From: Streptomyces sp. NBC_00250
GTDB lineage: Bacteria; Actinomycetota; Actinomycetes; Streptomycetales; Streptomycetaceae
Length of the DNA stretch: 64,000 nt
Assembly (NCBI RefSeq): GCF_036192275.1
Contig: NZ_CP108088.1
Coordinates: 2,108,001-2,172,000, forward strand
Direction of reading: 5' to 3'
How positions within the stretch are numbered: the stretch's first letter is position 1; each line of letters opens with the position of its first letter. The position numbers were made by a program, and so were the translations under genes. The notes beneath the pieces were generated by a model. The model ran no database searches and had not been told where the DNA came from. It saw nothing but the letters and a program-made list of their open reading frames with translations. This document shows, in pieces, positions 62,627 to 64,000 of this stretch.

Positions 62627-62764
62627 TTCTCGTCGGCCAGCCCTCGCGAGGCCGATTTCCGGCCGCCAGGCCCGCACATCTCGCTCCCCTCGCACCGTCT
62701 TCGTCTCTCCCGCTCCGCTCCCCGTCTCCGGACCCGCTCGGTCACCGACGCAAGGACCCCAGCC

Positions 62765-63691
62765 ATGACGCTCCTGTCGACGCGCGCTACGGCAGCACCA
62801 CCGCCCCGCCCACGAGCCCGCTTCCGTCTCCGCAAGGAGGCCCTCGTGGGCTGGGGATTCGCCGGCCCGTTCGTCGCGGTCTTCGGCCTCGTCTTCCTCG
62901 CGCCGATCGGATACGCGCTGTACCTGAGCCTCTTCCAGGACCGGCTCATCGGCGGCACCTCCTTCGTCGGGCTCGACAACTACGGCAAGGCACTCACCGA
63001 CCCCCGCTTCTGGGAGGGTCTGACCCGGGTCGGCCTCTTCCTCCTGGTCCAGGTGCCGGTGATGCTGGGCATCGCCCTGCTCGTCGCCCTCGCGATCGAC
63101 AGCGGCCGGCTCTACGGCAAGGCCTCCTTCCGCGTCTCGATCTTCCTCCCCTACGCCGTGCCCGCCGTCGTCGCCAGCCTCATCTGGGGCTTCATGTACG
63201 GCACGCGGTTCGGCCTCGTCGGGAACGTCAACGACGCGTTCGGGATCGCGCTGCCGGACCCGCTCTCCCCCTCCCTGGTCCTCGCCTCCATCGGCAACAT
63301 CGTGACCTGGGAGTTCGTCGGGTACAACATGCTGATCTTCTACGCCGCCCTCAAGGTCGTGCCCCGCTCGCTCTACGAGGCCGCGGCGATCGACGGCGCC
63401 GGCGAGTGGCGGGTCGTCACCTCGATCAAACTGCCCGCGATCCGCAGCGCGCTCGTCATCGCCACGATCTTCTCGATCATCGGCAGCTTCCAGCTCTTCA
63501 ACGAGCCGAGCATCCTGCAGAAGCTCGCTCCCAACGCCATCACCAGCGACTTCACCCCCAACCTCTACACCTACTCGCTGTCCTTCTCGGGCCAGCAGCA
63601 CAACTACGCGGCGACCGTGGCGATCGTGATGGGTGTCCTCACCGCGATCATCGCCTACGCGGTCCAGCTGCGCGGCATGCGGAAGGGCTGA
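62765..63691 (+). CDS. Sugar ABC transporter permease, MalF type
   Basis: A 308-residue permease with six helices. The EAA loop reads EAAAIDGAGEWRVVTSIKLP, the coupling segment for the ATPase. ATG 62765 follows AAGGA. Located after a LacI box and next to a second permease, it should import oligosaccharides released by the secreted galactanases. No binding protein is inside the window. Confidence 0.93.
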   Translation: MTLLSTRATAAPPPRPRARFRLRKEALVGWGFAGPFVAVFGLVFLAPIGYALYLSLFQDRLIGGTSFVGLDNYGKALTDPRFWEGLTRVGLFLLVQVPVMLGIALLVALAIDSGRLYGKASFRVSIFLPYAVPAVVASLIWGFMYGTRFGLVGNVNDAFGIALPDPLSPSLVLASIGNIVTWEFVGYNMLIFYAALKVVPRSLYEAAAIDGAGEWRVVTSIKLPAIRSALVIATIFSIIGSFQLFNEPSILQKLAPNAITSDFTPNLYTYSLSFSGQQHNYAATVAIVMGVLTAIIAYAVQLRGMRKG

Positions 63692-63695
63692 GCCG

Positions 63696-64000
63696 ATGAC
63701 CACCTCCCTCACCAGCACGGTCTCCGGATCCGGAACCCCATCCGCCGCCGGTTCGCCCGGCGCCGACACCGACGCGAAGGCCGGCACCCGCACCCTCACC
63801 CGCACCCGCACCCGCACCGCGAAGCGCCGCAAGCGTCCCCCGCACACCCCGCTCCACCCCCGCCCCAGCGTGCCGCTGACCCTCGTGACCGGCCTGGTCC
63901 TCGTCTACACCCTGCTCCCGCTCGCCTGGCTGGTCATCAACGCGACCAAGGACCAGAACGGGCTCCTCGACTCCTTCGGCCTCTGGTTCGCCGAGGACAG
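63696..64000 (+). CDS. Sugar ABC transporter permease, MalG type (partial, runs off the right edge)
   Basis: Begins MTTSLTSTVSGSGTPSAAGS at ATG 63696, 4 nt after the MalF-type stop. An N-terminal extension with Thr-Arg repeats (TRTLTRTRTRTAKRRK) precedes the first helix, VPLTLVTGLVLVYTLLPLAW. The start is normal; the end lies outside the window. Confidence 0.88.
   Translation, partial: MTTSLTSTVSGSGTPSAAGSPGADTDAKAGTRTLTRTRTRTAKRRKRPPHTPLHPRPSVPLTLVTGLVLVYTLLPLAWLVINATKDQNGLLDSFGLWFAED

Overview
This is chromosomal sequence from a high-GC actinomycete, almost certainly a Streptomyces. GC is very high with strong third-position G/C bias, GTG and TTG starts are common, and neighbouring genes often overlap by ATGA, GTGA or TGATG. 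Several typical Streptomyces families are present: BTAD/AfsR-like regulator, HelR, CBM13-tailed glycoside hydrolases, paired P450s and mycothiol-type ArsC. No rRNA, tRNA, complete insertion sequence or CRISPR array was found. The content looks like accessory or arm-type chromosome rather than core.

Layout. (1) 1-2676: two translationally coupled acyl-CoA synthetases, divergent from a GAF-LuxR regulator (2677-3492). (2) 3665-7262: a SUKH-3 protein, an AlkZ-type winged-helix DNA glycosylase with a QAQ motif, a CorA channel and a small unknown protein. (3) 7332-8848: a Nudix hydrolase next to a scar holding an SDR pseudogene and a duplicated fragment of the corA 3' end. (4) 8849-18553: a metal and arsenic island. 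It holds a CmtR-type sensor, a Cys-tailed CDF transporter and a TauE/SafE permease; then a flavoprotein and MFS exporter divergent from arsR-arsN; then aquaporin, arsO and a second arsR; then a decayed arsC copy, an intact arsC and an arsT that has lost its redox domain. (5) 18577-23485: an acyl-CoA ligase / acyl-CoA dehydrogenase / MFS operon divergent from a TetR regulator. (6) 23604-30348: NylB-like hydrolase, P450, an HTH-MarR regulator, two membrane proteins and an FAD oxidoreductase. (7) 30816-34315: three small exported proteins plus a secreted serine hydrolase. (8) 34424-41529: a BTAD/AfsR-like regulator, a P450 with an abnormal I-helix, and helR with a rifamycin-associated element upstream. 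(9) 41753-47489: an unknown protein, a frameshifted ArsR-type gene coupled to an AHSA1 protein, a xanthine-dehydrogenase-like pair and a small molybdopterin-domain protein. (10) 47549-64000: an arabinogalactan-type locus with an AraF-like ABC system, GH35, GH30_5-like and GH43_24-like enzymes with CBM13 tails, two LacI regulators and the start of a second sugar ABC transporter. It is interrupted by an HTH-MarR regulator and a DUF4097-like gene.

How they work together. In the sugar locus the secreted GH43 (exo-beta-1,3-galactanase type) and GH30 (endo-beta-1,6-galactanase type) would strip type II arabinogalactan. ABC systems would import arabinose and galactosides, and cytoplasmic GH35 would split beta-galactosides. 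The palindrome ATGTTTACGTAAACAT or a variant lies at four promoters there and probably defines one LacI regulon. In the arsenic island, ArsC would make arsenite that could leave through the aquaglyceroporin; no ArsB or Acr3 pump is visible. The regulatory DNA is the richest unexplained content: matched ArsR operators, the CATTGCAATG elements of the HTH-MarR pair, and the helR leader.
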